Source: Oopsacas minuta
Lineage: Eukaryota > Porifera > Hexactinellida > Lyssacinosida > Leucopsacidae
NCBI GenBank assembly: GCA_024704765.1
Contig: JAKMXF010000325.1
Span: 1 to 38,273, forward strand
Direction: 5' to 3'
Length of the DNA: 38,273 nucleotides
Under the pieces are notes generated by a model. That model had not been told where the DNA came from and did no database searches. It worked only from the letters and a program-made list of their open reading frames with translations. The position numbers and the translations under genes are program-made. This document shows, piece by piece, positions 27,924-38,273 of the stretch (position 1 is its first letter; every line of letters begins with the position of its first letter).

Positions 27924-30900
27924 ATGTCCTCACTTGCTTGTATTACACAAGAAACAGGCCTTCTTAAGTCTGACCAACGATCTTCAACTCAGCTAATTTC
28001 CAAGCTAAACACCCTCTCCCTACGACTATCAGATTTAAAAAACATTACACAAACTACTCACTCATCTTCGCAAGAACTTCATCAAATCTTTTCCCCTCGT
28101 ACTCAAATAATTCAAATTGTTATTTCGTCTTCTCACATCGCCTTTCTCTTAAAAACGAATGAGGTTTGTCGTGTTAAATATCGTGTTTTACCTCTTCCAC
28201 CCCTTCAAAATAATTTTCCGATGCCACACCAGGAGTCTAGCTATGAAGAAGCTGTTAATTCAGAATTTCATTCTCAAAATGAGAACAACACACTACCAAA
28301 TACTAATCAACCATCTATTTTTTCGCGTTGCTCTACCTTACCCTCAGTTCATGAACAGGTTGAACGGCCTAGTTTAGTAGATCCAGAATTTATAGGGTCT
28401 AGTAGTTTAGGTAGGGGAAGGGGATTACAAGGCCTGAGGAATGGTACTCGGGCATTTAACATGCGAACACTTGGTCGTCATCCGGCATCCAACTTGCGAA
28501 GAAATTATCTTAATAATCCAGGCCGTACATTTCGAACCACTTCTGAGGTCCCTGAGGATCTAATAAATCAAGCACAAGCAGTATTACAATGCAAGAACAG
28601 ATCTCTGATTTCACGCGAGTTGCAAAGGACTGGCCTTGACGTTAACCAGGCAGTAAATAATCTTTTGAGTAGGGAAGACGATGGCGAAGAGGATGAATCT
28701 GTCTCTACAGTATTAGGTTCAGATGAGCTCCTGTATTTATTTGAATCAGGAGCTGGGACTTCTATGCCAATTGAATTACCATCACAAGATGGGGAGACCT
28801 TTTCGTTAGAATCATCAGTTCAATCTTTACGTAGAATGAGGGAAATGCCAGGACTCGAAGGATCTTCGGGTAGGGAAAGTAGACTTGGGTTTTCACGCCC
28901 TATTGGCAATGACACGCACTTAGATCGTCTATCAGACATTATTCTTAGTTATGCTTCAATTCCAGGCGTTAATCAAGGTTCTCAACAAATAGACTCTCCC
29001 AAAAATGATGTATCTAAAAGAGAATCAAAAGAAAGAGAACAGGACATACAGCTTCCATATTGCGCTTTTTCGAAAGAAGACATCAATTCTTCTAGCCTTT
29101 TATCCTCGAATGTTGATCTTTCACCGCGTATTGAGTTCTATCAGGGGCCACATTGGTGGGTTGATGGAGCACCAGACCACTCCTATTCTACTAATCCCCC
29201 TCTTAACTCTAATAAGTTCACATATATTGCCTCTACAGATACTGATCTTCTTGCCATTACTTTCTCTGGTCACTTGACCTATTGGCCTTGGGATCAGCCC
29301 AACGGAATATATTCCAACAAGGAACACACATTCCCATTTTCTCCAAATATCGATATAAAATCTACTGATCGTATTAGGCTTTTGGCAACTTCGCGGTTCC
29401 GTATCTCCGTACTTACTATGGGGAATTTTACTGCTAGTTTTTGGGATAGAACATTGAAATCTAAATTACCATCTTCTGGATCTTCGCTAGAGACACCACT
29501 CCACCAACTCCGCCTTCAGCCCAATCATACAGTGATATCACTGACTTGCTGTGACATATTTTCGGCTTGTATTAGTTCAAGTGGACAAATTTTTTGGTGG
29601 GGTAATTTGCCTTATTTAGACCGAAAGAGAGCAATAATGCGTATAAAAAATAAATTTACTTCTCAGCATAGAGTGGAGACGCCCCGTAATGGAGGGTCGT
29701 TTCGTTCAGATATTATCCGAGAAGGGTCTTTTGTATTTATTCGGGGGAGTCCATTCTACTCAATTGGAACACGAGCATTATACCTGCAAAAAGACGTTTT
29801 TGTTGGTACTCTTCAAGAAAATCTTTACTCTCTTAATGAAAAATGCCGTTTTAAACTATTCGTCCGATCTGGCTCCCAAGATCATAATTTTATACCTGAA
29901 GAATCTGTTAGCAAAATTCATATTGAGACGTCTAAAGCATCTTCAATGGAGCATTCATACACTGCTCCACCTTCTTTTCATACTTGGCATTGTAGAGACG
30001 TCATATTCTTAGAAGAACCTCATTTTCATTCTTCTCCTGGACAGGTAGTCAAAATTGATGGAGACTTTGCTATTGTATCTTTTCCAGAAAAAAGTGTTGA
30101 ATTGTCTAAAGAGTATCCATTGAACTTATCTTCTTCTCGTATTGTAAAAAAGGAAGATCTAATCCTCTTGCGACATGGCCATCATAATAGGGGCCCTATT
30201 TGTATTTCGCTTTTTCCAAAAAAGCTGAATTTTCGCCCTGACTGTACTCCGGTAACAATTACTGCAAATAATAAGGGCCTTTACATTCTATATCATCAAA
30301 ATAATATCCCAAAATTGGGTATTATTTCACTTGTCACCTCTCGAATTGAAAATCATCAATATTTTCCCAGTTCTATGTCGTCTTATTTAAACCAGAATCC
30401 TCTTATTCTTACTCTTGGTTCCTCAAATCATTTTCAATCTTATTTTTACATTCAAGATACTCATGGGAGCCTGCTTCCATTAATTAAGACCCAGTCAAAT
30501 ACTTTCAGAGATGTCCCTTTTATTCCACTACCTCCTGTGAGAGCATTTTGCTCTTATTATCATTCTGCTTATAGGATCTCATTGATTATTCTTGCCTGTG
30601 ATAACTATCTCCTTACACCTTGCATTGTATCTAATTCTCCTGAATTGCTTTCGAAAGAATTGAGAGTAGTCTTGGAGGATCAACAGCTATGTAAAGATGC
30701 TACTATGGAATATACAAATGGTAATCATAATATTTTGCACACAGCAATAGGTGTATACATCCTTAGATTGCGAAGTGGATTTGGGCAAATTTTGTATGAG
30801 CCGAGCTATAAATTATCTAATGATGAGACTTTGAAGACCAAATCTCTAAATATGCATCAAGAATTGTCTATATATTCCGAAGATAGCAATGGTCCTAGGA

Positions 30901-33900
30901 TATCTGTCAATTCTCGTCCTAAATCAATTTTTACAACAAAATCTCCTAACTACTCAATCGTTGACTCATTAGAATCTGGAAATCTTGCTGTAGATGATCG
31001 GCCTATTTCATTATTTCCGAAATCATCCCCTCAATCTAACGACCCTATCGAATTATTGATCAATAATTTCGAGTTAGATTTACCTAGGCTTCTTGTTGAG
31101 ATTAATTTAGATGGTTTTACCCCTTTTATGCAAGCAGTTCATGGTCGTGCATATGAAGTTGCTCTACGAATTTTAACTGCTATCTTTAAAGTATCTAAGA
31201 GTTCTCACCCTGGTTGTTTTGAGCAAGATATCCTCAGAATGATATTTCCGAATGATTCCTTCCTGGACGATAATCCATTGTTTGTGCTTTGTGCAAATGA
31301 TCCTTGTTCTGTAACCTGGACAGGAGAAAGTCACGAAACTTCGATTGATATTTATGAATGTCGTACCTGTGGGTTAGTCGGCGATTATTGCTGTTGCTCT
31401 GAGTGTTCTCGCGTCTGCCATAAAGGTCATGATTGCAAAAAAAAATTACAACCTATGAAAGCATTTTGTGATTGTAGTAAACTATGCAATTGTAAAGCTT
31501 TAATATCCGGGAATCAGATTATGCGGCTTCGTCTTCTCAAAGAATTGATTCAAATCGGAAAACTACAAACAATGATGAACTCTCATGGTGAATATATTCT
31601 TAATTTCCTCGCTAATACACATAGTAGGCAATTAAGAGAACAGACTCATAGGTCACCATCGTATATGTCCAAATCGAATTTACTTGCTGAAACTGAAGAA
31701 TCATTCTTGTTTTCCAAAAAAGCCTTAGAAATTTGTTTAAGTGATTGGAAAACGGTGTACGCACTGTTTGCAGCACCTGGTAATGTACCTTCAACTTCTA
31801 CCATTATAAATATAAACAATATACATAATTTAAATATACAATCAAAGGAATCAAACGCTTACTTAAATTCTCAACAATGTACATCACACATTGAGACGTT
31901 CTTGTATACCCTTCTGACGAGCAAAAGTTCAGATTTGATTAGACTTATATTATCTTCAATATGCCAAGCATATAACGATGGTGATTTAGATGCTAAACAA
32001 ATCGCACCTAAATTTTTGCGATCTGTAATTCGAATTTATTTGATTTCAACATATGAACAATGGGCACCCGATGCGATATTAACAAAGAAACGCAATCAAA
32101 TTATTCAACATAATGTACAAGTTGTTTTTAGGTCCATGAACAAGCTGGCTATAAAGGAGTTGTGGTTAATGGCCAGTTCCTTAGTTATACCCATTCAATT
32201 AGGCGTTGTTAAACCTTGCGATCCCATGTCAATTGACTGTCGTAAAAAGAATTTAGCAGATGAGTTCTTCAAATCTCGATTTTTACCAACCAATTCACTC
32301 CCGAGTGGTGACGATAGTGAGATTATTGACTCTGATTGTAGGTCATCATTTTCTGATTCTGGGGATAGTGGTTTCCTTATAAATGAGTCAGAATCAATAA
32401 CTACTCCAGAAGACGTGTCTGTCACTACACGGGCAACTATTGGTTCATCTCACATTGTCCCATATATATCCGGAGATTCTACTTCTGAATCTGAAGAAAT
32501 AATGCATGAAGAAGGTCTTGATTCTGCTCCAGAACTTGAGGAAGAGAATCATATCCATCCATTAATTAGTACAATCGAGTCTTTGACTCCACCTTTGCCT
32601 CCTATTTTAGGAAGATCAATTGCAACAGTTAAAAGTACTGACAACCCAGCGATTGATTTATCCTTTAACCACAACATGCTAAATTCTGTTGTGGATAATG
32701 TTAACCTTCAAAGTGATATTAATTCACATTCAATTTCTCCCTATACTTTAAATGTCGAAATGCCCACAACGAATCTAGACTCTCACTTTTCGGCTCTGAA
32801 CTCTGAACATGGCGATGCGTCACTGCGTATTAATCATTACTCTGACCTTTCCTGGCAACCAGCTTTTGAGCTGATTTCACACAGAACCAATTTATCTACT
32901 TCCCAGCACAAACGTAGACAAAACTTTGTAACATGCCCGCAAGACTCCTGTTACCCATCATATTCACATCAAGAGCAAGTTCAAGCAAGGTCTTTCCATT
33001 TTCTAATTGAACAGTTAATAGATGTATTACGTCATCAATCATTAACTCCTCTTTCTTCTATCACATTGGAACCTTCAGATATAACCACATGTTGCACGCA
33101 AATATGGTATGAAATGGAACCTTTACTTATTTGGTTAATACAGGTAATGGATCCTTTGGAATCACAACTTCGATTCGGATCTTCTCTTGATTCACCATAC
33201 TCAGCATTTCTTTCAATGAAACGTGGTAAAGAAAGACTTCATGCAAAATCTACATCTAATCAAGGAGGTGATATATCACAAAGCGCCAATATTCCATTCG
33301 ATAGCAATCTAACACATCCTACCTTCGAGCAGATTCCTTCAACTTCTACTAAACATTCCATTGGCATGGATAGTCTTGAATATTTACTGAGCCTAACTCG
33401 ATCAAGTTTCAATGAACATCGTGAATTTATACCTCCAATCAACCTAGCCTCAATGGAGCATATTGGACATGTTCTAGATGCTGTACTGTATTTTTTGTAT
33501 AATCAACCAGATAGAACAATTCATGGTACAAATTATGATCAAACACACTCAACAGTTTCTGTTAGGGATTTATATATCGAGCCTATGGTTGATAGTTTGG
33601 TATCGCCTAATATTTTACCAGTCTTAAACGTTGACAGCATATCTGATCAGCTGTTTCCTGTATCCTCCGATAAGACTCCTTCACCGAATTGTAATAATAT
33701 AGGAGAAAGTTTATCGTTTCAAAAAGTTGATAATGGATATTTCTTTAAGCGGTCATCTTGCATGGGATTCTTTGGATGTCCGACACCGAATTACTTGGCG
33801 CCAATAGAATCTATTCCTTGTGCTGAAATGCCACATATTCTCCAGCCACAAACAAGGAGAGAAATTTTATTTGGTGCACCTCAAGATCCTATCATTCCGG

Positions 33901-35840
33901 ATCCTGATCCTCATTCTCCTTTTCATAGGATGAATACATTAACTAATCTACTTAACTTCCCTCTTATTAAATGTTTTAGCCAAATGGATCGTCTTGCATC
34001 AAGTCGCTCTCTTTATAAATCCATTTCCGATTATAATGAGTGTGAAATAAGCCACAGTAGTTTGGACCTTAAGCGTGCTGCTGAAGTGTTAATAGGGAGG
34101 TGGAGATTATCTATTGAGTTATTTTGTAAACTCCTCTATGATAAGAACAGGTGTGATAGCATTCATATACTCCAGTTGCTTCAAGACTTTCCATCCAAAG
34201 AAGAAAAATTTAGGGAAGAAATGGAAAAACTTACATACCGGCTAGGGAAAGATCAGCGGGAAATACATCTCAATGTTTCTAGAGATCGTACATCTCTTAT
34301 TTGTGATACATTTAGGCAACTTAACACTTACACTGAGAGCCGAGATGGATTATTGACTCCTCTTTGTGTCAAGCAAGTCAAAGTGACTTTCAAGAATGAG
34401 CAAGGCGAAGGTAGTGGTGTTGCTCGCAGTTTTTACACTAGTTTTGCAGATGCAATATTATCTGATGAACCATTACCTTCTCTTGTAAATATCTTCACTC
34501 AATGTAAAAACCCTGAAGAATCTTGGGATCCTTCTTGTCTACTTCCTCTCAATCCTAATGCATTACCATTTCACCCTCAAAATGAATCTTCTGAAATTTC
34601 AAGGGATAAAGTGCGTCAAGGTACACGTTTATATTCACAAGTTGCTCGTTTAATTGGAAATTTGCATTCTGGTAAGGTGACAGGAATGTTACTGGATATA
34701 CCGACGTCTCAGATAGACCATCTATTTAACAATCATTCACATTTGGCAAGATATGTACTTCGCGCTTATGAAATTATCACAGATCAGATAAATTCATCTA
34801 ATGTACTTCCTACTTACGACGATTTAACGCCTTCCATCCAATTAAGTGACTTATTTCCTAAAGATCATTATAATCTAGATCATGAAACTGAGTGTACTAC
34901 ATCTGCAAAGCGTTTTAAGCCTTCTGAATTTTCAGAATTAACACCCCTATTTTTTGAACCTGGAAAATGTGGGTTTTATTCACCAAGGGTAGGTAAATAT
35001 ACACCTGAAAGAAAACTAGCTTATTTATGTGTTGGAAGAATAGTTGGACTTTGTTTGTTGACTAATGAGTTATTTCCAGCTTCCTTTACCAGGCATGTAC
35101 TCAAATATCTTATCGGAAAAGATGATACTATTTGTTGGCAGGATTATGCGTTTATGGACCCAATTGGATTTGAAAGCCTCAGAAAAATTTTACTTCTTGC
35201 TCAAGAAGGAAATTGTAATTCATTTAATTCTCTAGACCTCACATTTCAAATTTCATTAAGTATGTTTGAAAGTAGTGACTTAGTGGAACTGGTTGAAAAT
35301 GGCTCTTCAATTCCTGTAACAGTCAATAATGCCGAATACTATGTAAAGCTTTATACACAGTATCGTATGAAGCATGTGGTGAGAGAAGCTTTGTTGGATA
35401 TGCAACTAGGGTTGGCACAGGTAATTCCCATCACATATTTTTCTAATATATCGCCAGAAGAGTTACGTTTGATGCTCAATGGATGTAATTCTTTTAATAT
35501 GGATTCTTTAAAAAAAATAGTAATAATCAATAATGAGAGTAAAGAAGATAATAAAATCGTTTCAAAATTCATCAAATGGTTTTGGAGTTTATTGAGGGGC
35601 TTTTCTGATCGAGAAAAACAAGATCTACTTTACTTTTGGACGTCTAGCCCTAAAATGCCTTCTAGTATACACTCATATCAGCCAGAGCCATCTATACACA
35701 TCCGCCCTCCTGAAGAGGATCATCTCCCAACTGCTAATACTTGTATCGCACGCATGTATATTCCGCTTTATTCTACCAGAACACAACTTAAATCTAAGTT
35801 ACTCCTTGCTATAAAGACTAAAACCTTTGGCTTTGTATAA
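27924..35840 (+). CDS. UBR5: UBR5/hyd-type HECT E3 ubiquitin-protein ligase, intact
   Basis: A 2,638-residue protein in one exon. It recognises N-degron and other substrates and transfers ubiquitin from its HECT cysteine; UBR5 works mainly in the nucleus in protein quality control and transcript regulation. Domains: N-terminal conserved region; UBA at about 208-253 (VPEDLINQAQAVLQ, LDVNQAVNNLLS); RCC1-like/beta-propeller-type part (ITFSGHLTYWPWD, SGQIFWWG); UBR box at about 1127-1196 (ECRTCGL, CCCSECSRVCHKGHDCKKK, FCDCSKLCNCK); conserved FFKRSSCMGFFGCPTPN block; HECT from about 2150 (VTFKNEQGEGSGVARSFYT) interrupted by the PABC/MLLE domain at about 2232-2300 (KVTGMLLDIP); catalytic Cys2607 in LPTANTCIARMYIPLYS (codon 35742-35744); C-terminus TKTFGFV as in the family. 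Length is near human UBR5 (about 2,800); the acidic region is shorter and Ser-rich. The frame stays open upstream to an ATG at 27867, but ATG 27924 (MSSLAC) aligns with the family start. No poly(A) tract follows, which argues against a recent retrocopy. Confidence 0.95.
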   Translation: MSSLACITQETGLLKSDQRSSTQLISKLNTLSLRLSDLKNITQTTHSSSQELHQIFSPRTQIIQIVISSSHIAFLLKTNEVCRVKYRVLPLPPLQNNFPMPHQESSYEEAVNSEFHSQNENNTLPNTNQPSIFSRCSTLPSVHEQVERPSLVDPEFIGSSSLGRGRGLQGLRNGTRAFNMRTLGRHPASNLRRNYLNNPGRTFRTTSEVPEDLINQAQAVLQCKNRSLISRELQRTGLDVNQAVNNLLSREDDGEEDESVSTVLGSDELLYLFESGAGTSMPIELPSQDGETFSLESSVQSLRRMREMPGLEGSSGRESRLGFSRPIGNDTHLDRLSDIILSYASIPGVNQGSQQIDSPKNDVSKRESKEREQDIQLPYCAFSKEDINSSSLLSSNVDLSPRIEFYQGPHWWVDGAPDHSYSTNPPLNSNKFTYIASTDTDLLAITFSGHLTYWPWDQPNGIYSNKEHTFPFSPNIDIKSTDRIRLLATSRFRISVLTMGNFTASFWDRTLKSKLPSSGSSLETPLHQLRLQPNHTVISLTCCDIFSACISSSGQIFWWGNLPYLDRKRAIMRIKNKFTSQHRVETPRNGGSFRSDIIREGSFVFIRGSPFYSIGTRALYLQKDVFVGTLQENLYSLNEKCRFKLFVRSGSQDHNFIPEESVSKIHIETSKASSMEHSYTAPPSFHTWHCRDVIFLEEPHFHSSPGQVVKIDGDFAIVSFPEKSVELSKEYPLNLSSSRIVKKEDLILLRHGHHNRGPICISLFPKKLNFRPDCTPVTITANNKGLYILYHQNNIPKLGIISLVTSRIENHQYFPSSMSSYLNQNPLILTLGSSNHFQSYFYIQDTHGSLLPLIKTQSNTFRDVPFIPLPPVRAFCSYYHSAYRISLIILACDNYLLTPCIVSNSPELLSKELRVVLEDQQLCKDATMEYTNGNHNILHTAIGVYILRLRSGFGQILYEPSYKLSNDETLKTKSLNMHQELSIYSEDSNGPRISVNSRPKSIFTTKSPNYSIVDSLESGNLAVDDRPISLFPKSSPQSNDPIELLINNFELDLPRLLVEINLDGFTPFMQAVHGRAYEVALRILTAIFKVSKSSHPGCFEQDILRMIFPNDSFLDDNPLFVLCANDPCSVTWTGESHETSIDIYECRTCGLVGDYCCCSECSRVCHKGHDCKKKLQPMKAFCDCSKLCNCKALISGNQIMRLRLLKELIQIGKLQTMMNSHGEYILNFLANTHSRQLREQTHRSPSYMSKSNLLAETEESFLFSKKALEICLSDWKTVYALFAAPGNVPSTSTIININNIHNLNIQSKESNAYLNSQQCTSHIETFLYTLLTSKSSDLIRLILSSICQAYNDGDLDAKQIAPKFLRSVIRIYLISTYEQWAPDAILTKKRNQIIQHNVQVVFRSMNKLAIKELWLMASSLVIPIQLGVVKPCDPMSIDCRKKNLADEFFKSRFLPTNSLPSGDDSEIIDSDCRSSFSDSGDSGFLINESESITTPEDVSVTTRATIGSSHIVPYISGDSTSESEEIMHEEGLDSAPELEEENHIHPLISTIESLTPPLPPILGRSIATVKSTDNPAIDLSFNHNMLNSVVDNVNLQSDINSHSISPYTLNVEMPTTNLDSHFSALNSEHGDASLRINHYSDLSWQPAFELISHRTNLSTSQHKRRQNFVTCPQDSCYPSYSHQEQVQARSFHFLIEQLIDVLRHQSLTPLSSITLEPSDITTCCTQIWYEMEPLLIWLIQVMDPLESQLRFGSSLDSPYSAFLSMKRGKERLHAKSTSNQGGDISQSANIPFDSNLTHPTFEQIPSTSTKHSIGMDSLEYLLSLTRSSFNEHREFIPPINLASMEHIGHVLDAVLYFLYNQPDRTIHGTNYDQTHSTVSVRDLYIEPMVDSLVSPNILPVLNVDSISDQLFPVSSDKTPSPNCNNIGESLSFQKVDNGYFFKRSSCMGFFGCPTPNYLAPIESIPCAEMPHILQPQTRREILFGAPQDPIIPDPDPHSPFHRMNTLTNLLNFPLIKCFSQMDRLASSRSLYKSISDYNECEISHSSLDLKRAAEVLIGRWRLSIELFCKLLYDKNRCDSIHILQLLQDFPSKEEKFREEMEKLTYRLGKDQREIHLNVSRDRTSLICDTFRQLNTYTESRDGLLTPLCVKQVKVTFKNEQGEGSGVARSFYTSFADAILSDEPLPSLVNIFTQCKNPEESWDPSCLLPLNPNALPFHPQNESSEISRDKVRQGTRLYSQVARLIGNLHSGKVTGMLLDIPTSQIDHLFNNHSHLARYVLRAYEIITDQINSSNVLPTYDDLTPSIQLSDLFPKDHYNLDHETECTTSAKRFKPSEFSELTPLFFEPGKCGFYSPRVGKYTPERKLAYLCVGRIVGLCLLTNELFPASFTRHVLKYLIGKDDTICWQDYAFMDPIGFESLRKILLLAQEGNCNSFNSLDLTFQISLSMFESSDLVELVENGSSIPVTVNNAEYYVKLYTQYRMKHVVREALLDMQLGLAQVIPITYFSNISPEELRLMLNGCNSFNMDSLKKIVIINNESKEDNKIVSKFIKWFWSLLRGFSDREKQDLLYFWTSSPKMPSSIHSYQPEPSIHIRPPEEDHLPTANTCIARMYIPLYSTRTQLKSKLLLAIKTKTFGFV

Positions 35841-37855
35841 CATCAACAATTCAATTGGAAATCACAGGCGTACGATCGATGCATCTTGTATTTCAATTAA
35901 AGCTTGTTTCACGCATATTCAAGCCAGTTTGCTTCATATTGTTTGTCGAATTGTTACAACATCTTCATTTGTTTAGAGATTCCAATTATGGATTTGAATT
36001 TCGAAGGTATCTTATTAATCAAAAGTTTGGATACTCTTGAGATTCATGAACATGAAAGAAATAATTATGGTTACTTAGCCCAATTATACCCAAATTATAA
36101 TAAGCAATCTAATTCAAAAGGTTAACAAAATATTATATCTTCGTGTGACCAGCAGAGGATCCAGAGGGAGCAGGGGCATCAATTTTCTAGCATTGTATGT
36201 ATTGTAACCTGCATGATTGATGTCTCTACTACTGTATTTCTCGACCAATTATACGTTGGGCCAACCAATTGTCCGATTAGGTTAACCATGGCCTCTTAAA
36301 ACAAGGCCGTGTATGTCACCCGAGTAAGCTAAAAATAGAAGGATGATATACTTTTTTATTTTTCGACAAACTAATGCTCTTACCATTTGCCAATTATAAT
36401 TTTTAGGAGTTTCCGTATATGAGGAATTCATTGAGACTACTTCACAAGCTCTCACGGCTATTTTTCATATGGTTTAGGTCTTTAGGCTCTTTTAAAATCA
36501 TTACATTAATATTTATATAATCGTTAATCAAATTCGAATTTTTTAAAATATTACATTTTTGAGAAGTTATTGCAATAATTATTGCAATTCATACGTGCTG
36601 TATAAATATTTACTATTAATACTGTTAAATCAATTTATTAACAACATTTCACAAGACCATGTCAGCTGTACATGACAGGTTAAATACGTCTATATCCCCA
36701 TAGATAGTTGTGTACCCGCATGCGCATAGCCATATTTATTATATGATTATCCAATTGGGTCGATTAGCTATCCGATTATTCTCTAGTGATGTTTTGATAT
36801 TAATAACGATAATAAGTACAGCAATAATGAATTATGAAGGTAAAATAGTAGATAATAAACTTGTATAGATATTATAGATCTTCAAGTCTACTAGCTTTAA
36901 CTTGCTGTGACAGTCAACACATGGTAAAGGAATTGAGTGTGGCCGCTTGGGTGAACTTTGTATAGCTCCTGGAAAATCCACAAGAACAACTGCCTTCTCG
37001 CAGATACTTATGTGGTCCCAACTGAAGGTATGGATGGTCCATGTTGACTGAGAGCTCGTTTTACTTGAGCCTCTACACTATTGAAGGTGAATTTGATGAG
37101 CTTTAACCCACACGAATAAGTTAAAAGTCGGACTAACTCGAAATTTGTAGGGGTTGTCTTACTTATTCGATTTTCTATACGAGCAGGGTGCGTTATCAAG
37201 GATTATATACAGTAGAACCTCTATAAGTGAGGGAGGTCGGGCCGGCGAATGTTCTAACAACCACCATTTCCCATTTATAATTTCAAATGTAAATGTCCTT
37301 AACGAAGATATTTGAGTCACTATGTATTAGACACTTCCTCCAACGACTGCTTTTATAATGATATTTGATTATTATAATATGCCCTAAGGTTGTTGGTTGA
37401 ATATAAAATTTGTAAGAAATTTAAATATCGTATTCCCCGAATAAGCACCCCGGCGCTTATTTTGGGAAAGATGGTAGAAATTAGTTTTCCCTAATTAAAT
37501 AGGTAGTATCTAATAATACAAATGATAAAGTTAGTACTAAATAAAAGATACGTAAGTATGTAGTGCATTTATAAGGATCATCCTGGTCCTCCTTTTGTGC
37601 CTACAACGTTACCCTCAACAGAGTTTTTCCAGTATTGGATTAATTTCGAAAAAAGTTTGTATTTCAAGCAAAGTTTCTGTTTGTGATCCTATTTACCTTC
37701 TAATGTAACAAATCGACCCAATCGGATAATTGGTTGAGGAATAATTTAGTACTAGATATCTAAATACATAATATAGCATATACTCAAATTTTGTCCATAT
37801 CAGATCCACCATCAGTCCATGATTTTGTTATGAGATACTTGTGTACTAGCTATAT
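35841..37855. other. UBR5 3' flank and 2 kb of intergenic sequence
   Basis: An ATTAAA at about 35,897 could serve as a polyadenylation signal for UBR5. At about 37,210 TACAGTAGAACCTCTATAAG is a single pogo-like MITE end, the same motif as at 385. At about 37,437 CCCCGAATAAGCACCCCGGC with CTTATTTTGGG forms a small inverted pair. The short ORFs here have no recognised features. Nothing else can be supported. Confidence 0.45.
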
Positions 37856-38057
37856 CAGGTTTCCCAACCTTTGGTCATAGGGATTTTTATAAGTATTTTT
37901 GGTCAAGTTGAAGCTCCATGACCAAATTTGACCAAGATAACCAAACTTGGACAAATGTGGCCAAACATGCCAACAAAATATTTCAACCTGAGTGTGGTCA
38001 TGAATACACAATTTCTAAACAGTATGGTCATGGCCCATAAGAGTTTTAGAAACCCTG
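37856..38057. mobile_element. Non-autonomous hAT element, about 202 bp
   Basis: The left end CAGGTTTCCCAACCTTTGG and the right end, inverted, CAGGGTTTCTAAAACTCTTA are related imperfect inverted repeats of hAT MITE type. Flanking octamers AGCTATAT (37848-37855) and ATCTATAT (38058-38065) match at seven of eight positions, as expected for an aged hAT duplication. The interior carries several GGTCA-AGTT/GACCAAA-type short repeats and no ORF. Confidence 0.7.
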
Positions 38058-38065
38058 ATCTATAT

Positions 38066-38273
38066 TATTCAATTGCAATTGTTATCTGTCTGTCTGTTCG
38101 TTCTAAAGAGAGGATTCATTGTATGCTATATTGAATTAGAATTTCTCAATTCTAATATATCTCTTGACTCGTTAAGTACACAGTGGGCATTTTTGGGGGG
38201 TGAAATGGAAATAGGAAAACCATGCAAGGTAGAGATATATAATGCATTATTAGCCAATAGAAATTACCCCTGA
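38066..38273. other. Window end, no gene recognised
   Basis: An open frame of 66 codons runs to the last base but shows no family motif. It could be chance or the start of something outside the window. Confidence 0.3.

Noticed and set aside
31780-31847. AT-rich segment inside UBR5 with GT...AG borders, a possible hidden intron
   Set aside because: The segment is 68 nt, so removing it would break the frame, and the surrounding residues keep the expected family spacing up to AYLNSQQ.
1-38273. CRISPR arrays, tRNA or rRNA genes
   Set aside because: No regularly spaced repeat-spacer structure, tRNA A/B boxes or rRNA core sequences were recognised; the regular repeats found are minisatellites without unique spacers.

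Overview
This window is AT-rich animal nuclear DNA, most likely from an invertebrate. It contains one clearly intact host gene, a UBR5/hyd-type HECT E3 ubiquitin ligase on the + strand at 27.9-35.8 kb. Almost everything else is transposon-derived: DD34D mariner, a second Tc1/mariner-type element, hAT, FLYWCH-MULE-RING, pogo-like MITEs, foldback elements and minisatellites. UBR5 is a metazoan family, and the other families are typical invertebrate repeats. I cannot place the species. The UBR5 gene has no intron in about 7.9 kb, whereas vertebrate UBR5 genes have dozens, so the lineage is intron-poor or has lost introns here.

Layout. 0-4 kb: end of a hAT-like element, dispersed repeats and two foldbacks. 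4.1-4.5 kb (-): a short ORF resembling the N-terminal half of COMMD3, with a decayed Tc1/mariner-type element (4.6-5.95 kb) directly upstream. 6.2-7.1 kb: a 32-bp minisatellite, then a hAT MITE nested inside another hAT MITE. 8.66-9.36 kb: a foldback with two 151-nt arms. 11.2-12.9 kb: a FLYWCH/MULE relic split by a chimeric mariner. 13.2-15.1 kb: interspersed repeats and a pogo-like MITE.

15,383-18,381 is the most interesting object: a complete 2,999-bp Transib/RAG1-type transposon. It has a perfect 5-bp target-site duplication (GAATC) and ends that start with CACAGTG, the same heptamer as V(D)J recombination signals. Its RAG1-like transposase carries one stop codon and one frame break. The two ends share an inner box placed 7 nt from the heptamer on one side and 16 nt on the other, a spacing asymmetry that recalls the 12/23 arrangement of recombination signals.

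19.7-20.7 kb: a hAT relic with a C-terminal dimerisation domain. 20.7-22.6 kb: direct repeats, a long palindrome and a 31-bp tandem repeat. 22.7-24.3 kb (-): a FLYWCH-MULE-RING transposase pseudogene, paralogous to the relic at 11-13 kb. 24.5-27.7 kb: dispersed and tandem repeats and pogo-like MITEs. 27.9-35.8 kb: UBR5. 35.8-38.3 kb: mostly unassigned, with one hAT MITE.

No tRNA, rRNA or CRISPR array was recognised. The genes do not form a pathway. The window reads as one large housekeeping gene, a possible fragment of a second host gene, and a graveyard of DNA transposons in which several insertions can be ordered by nesting.
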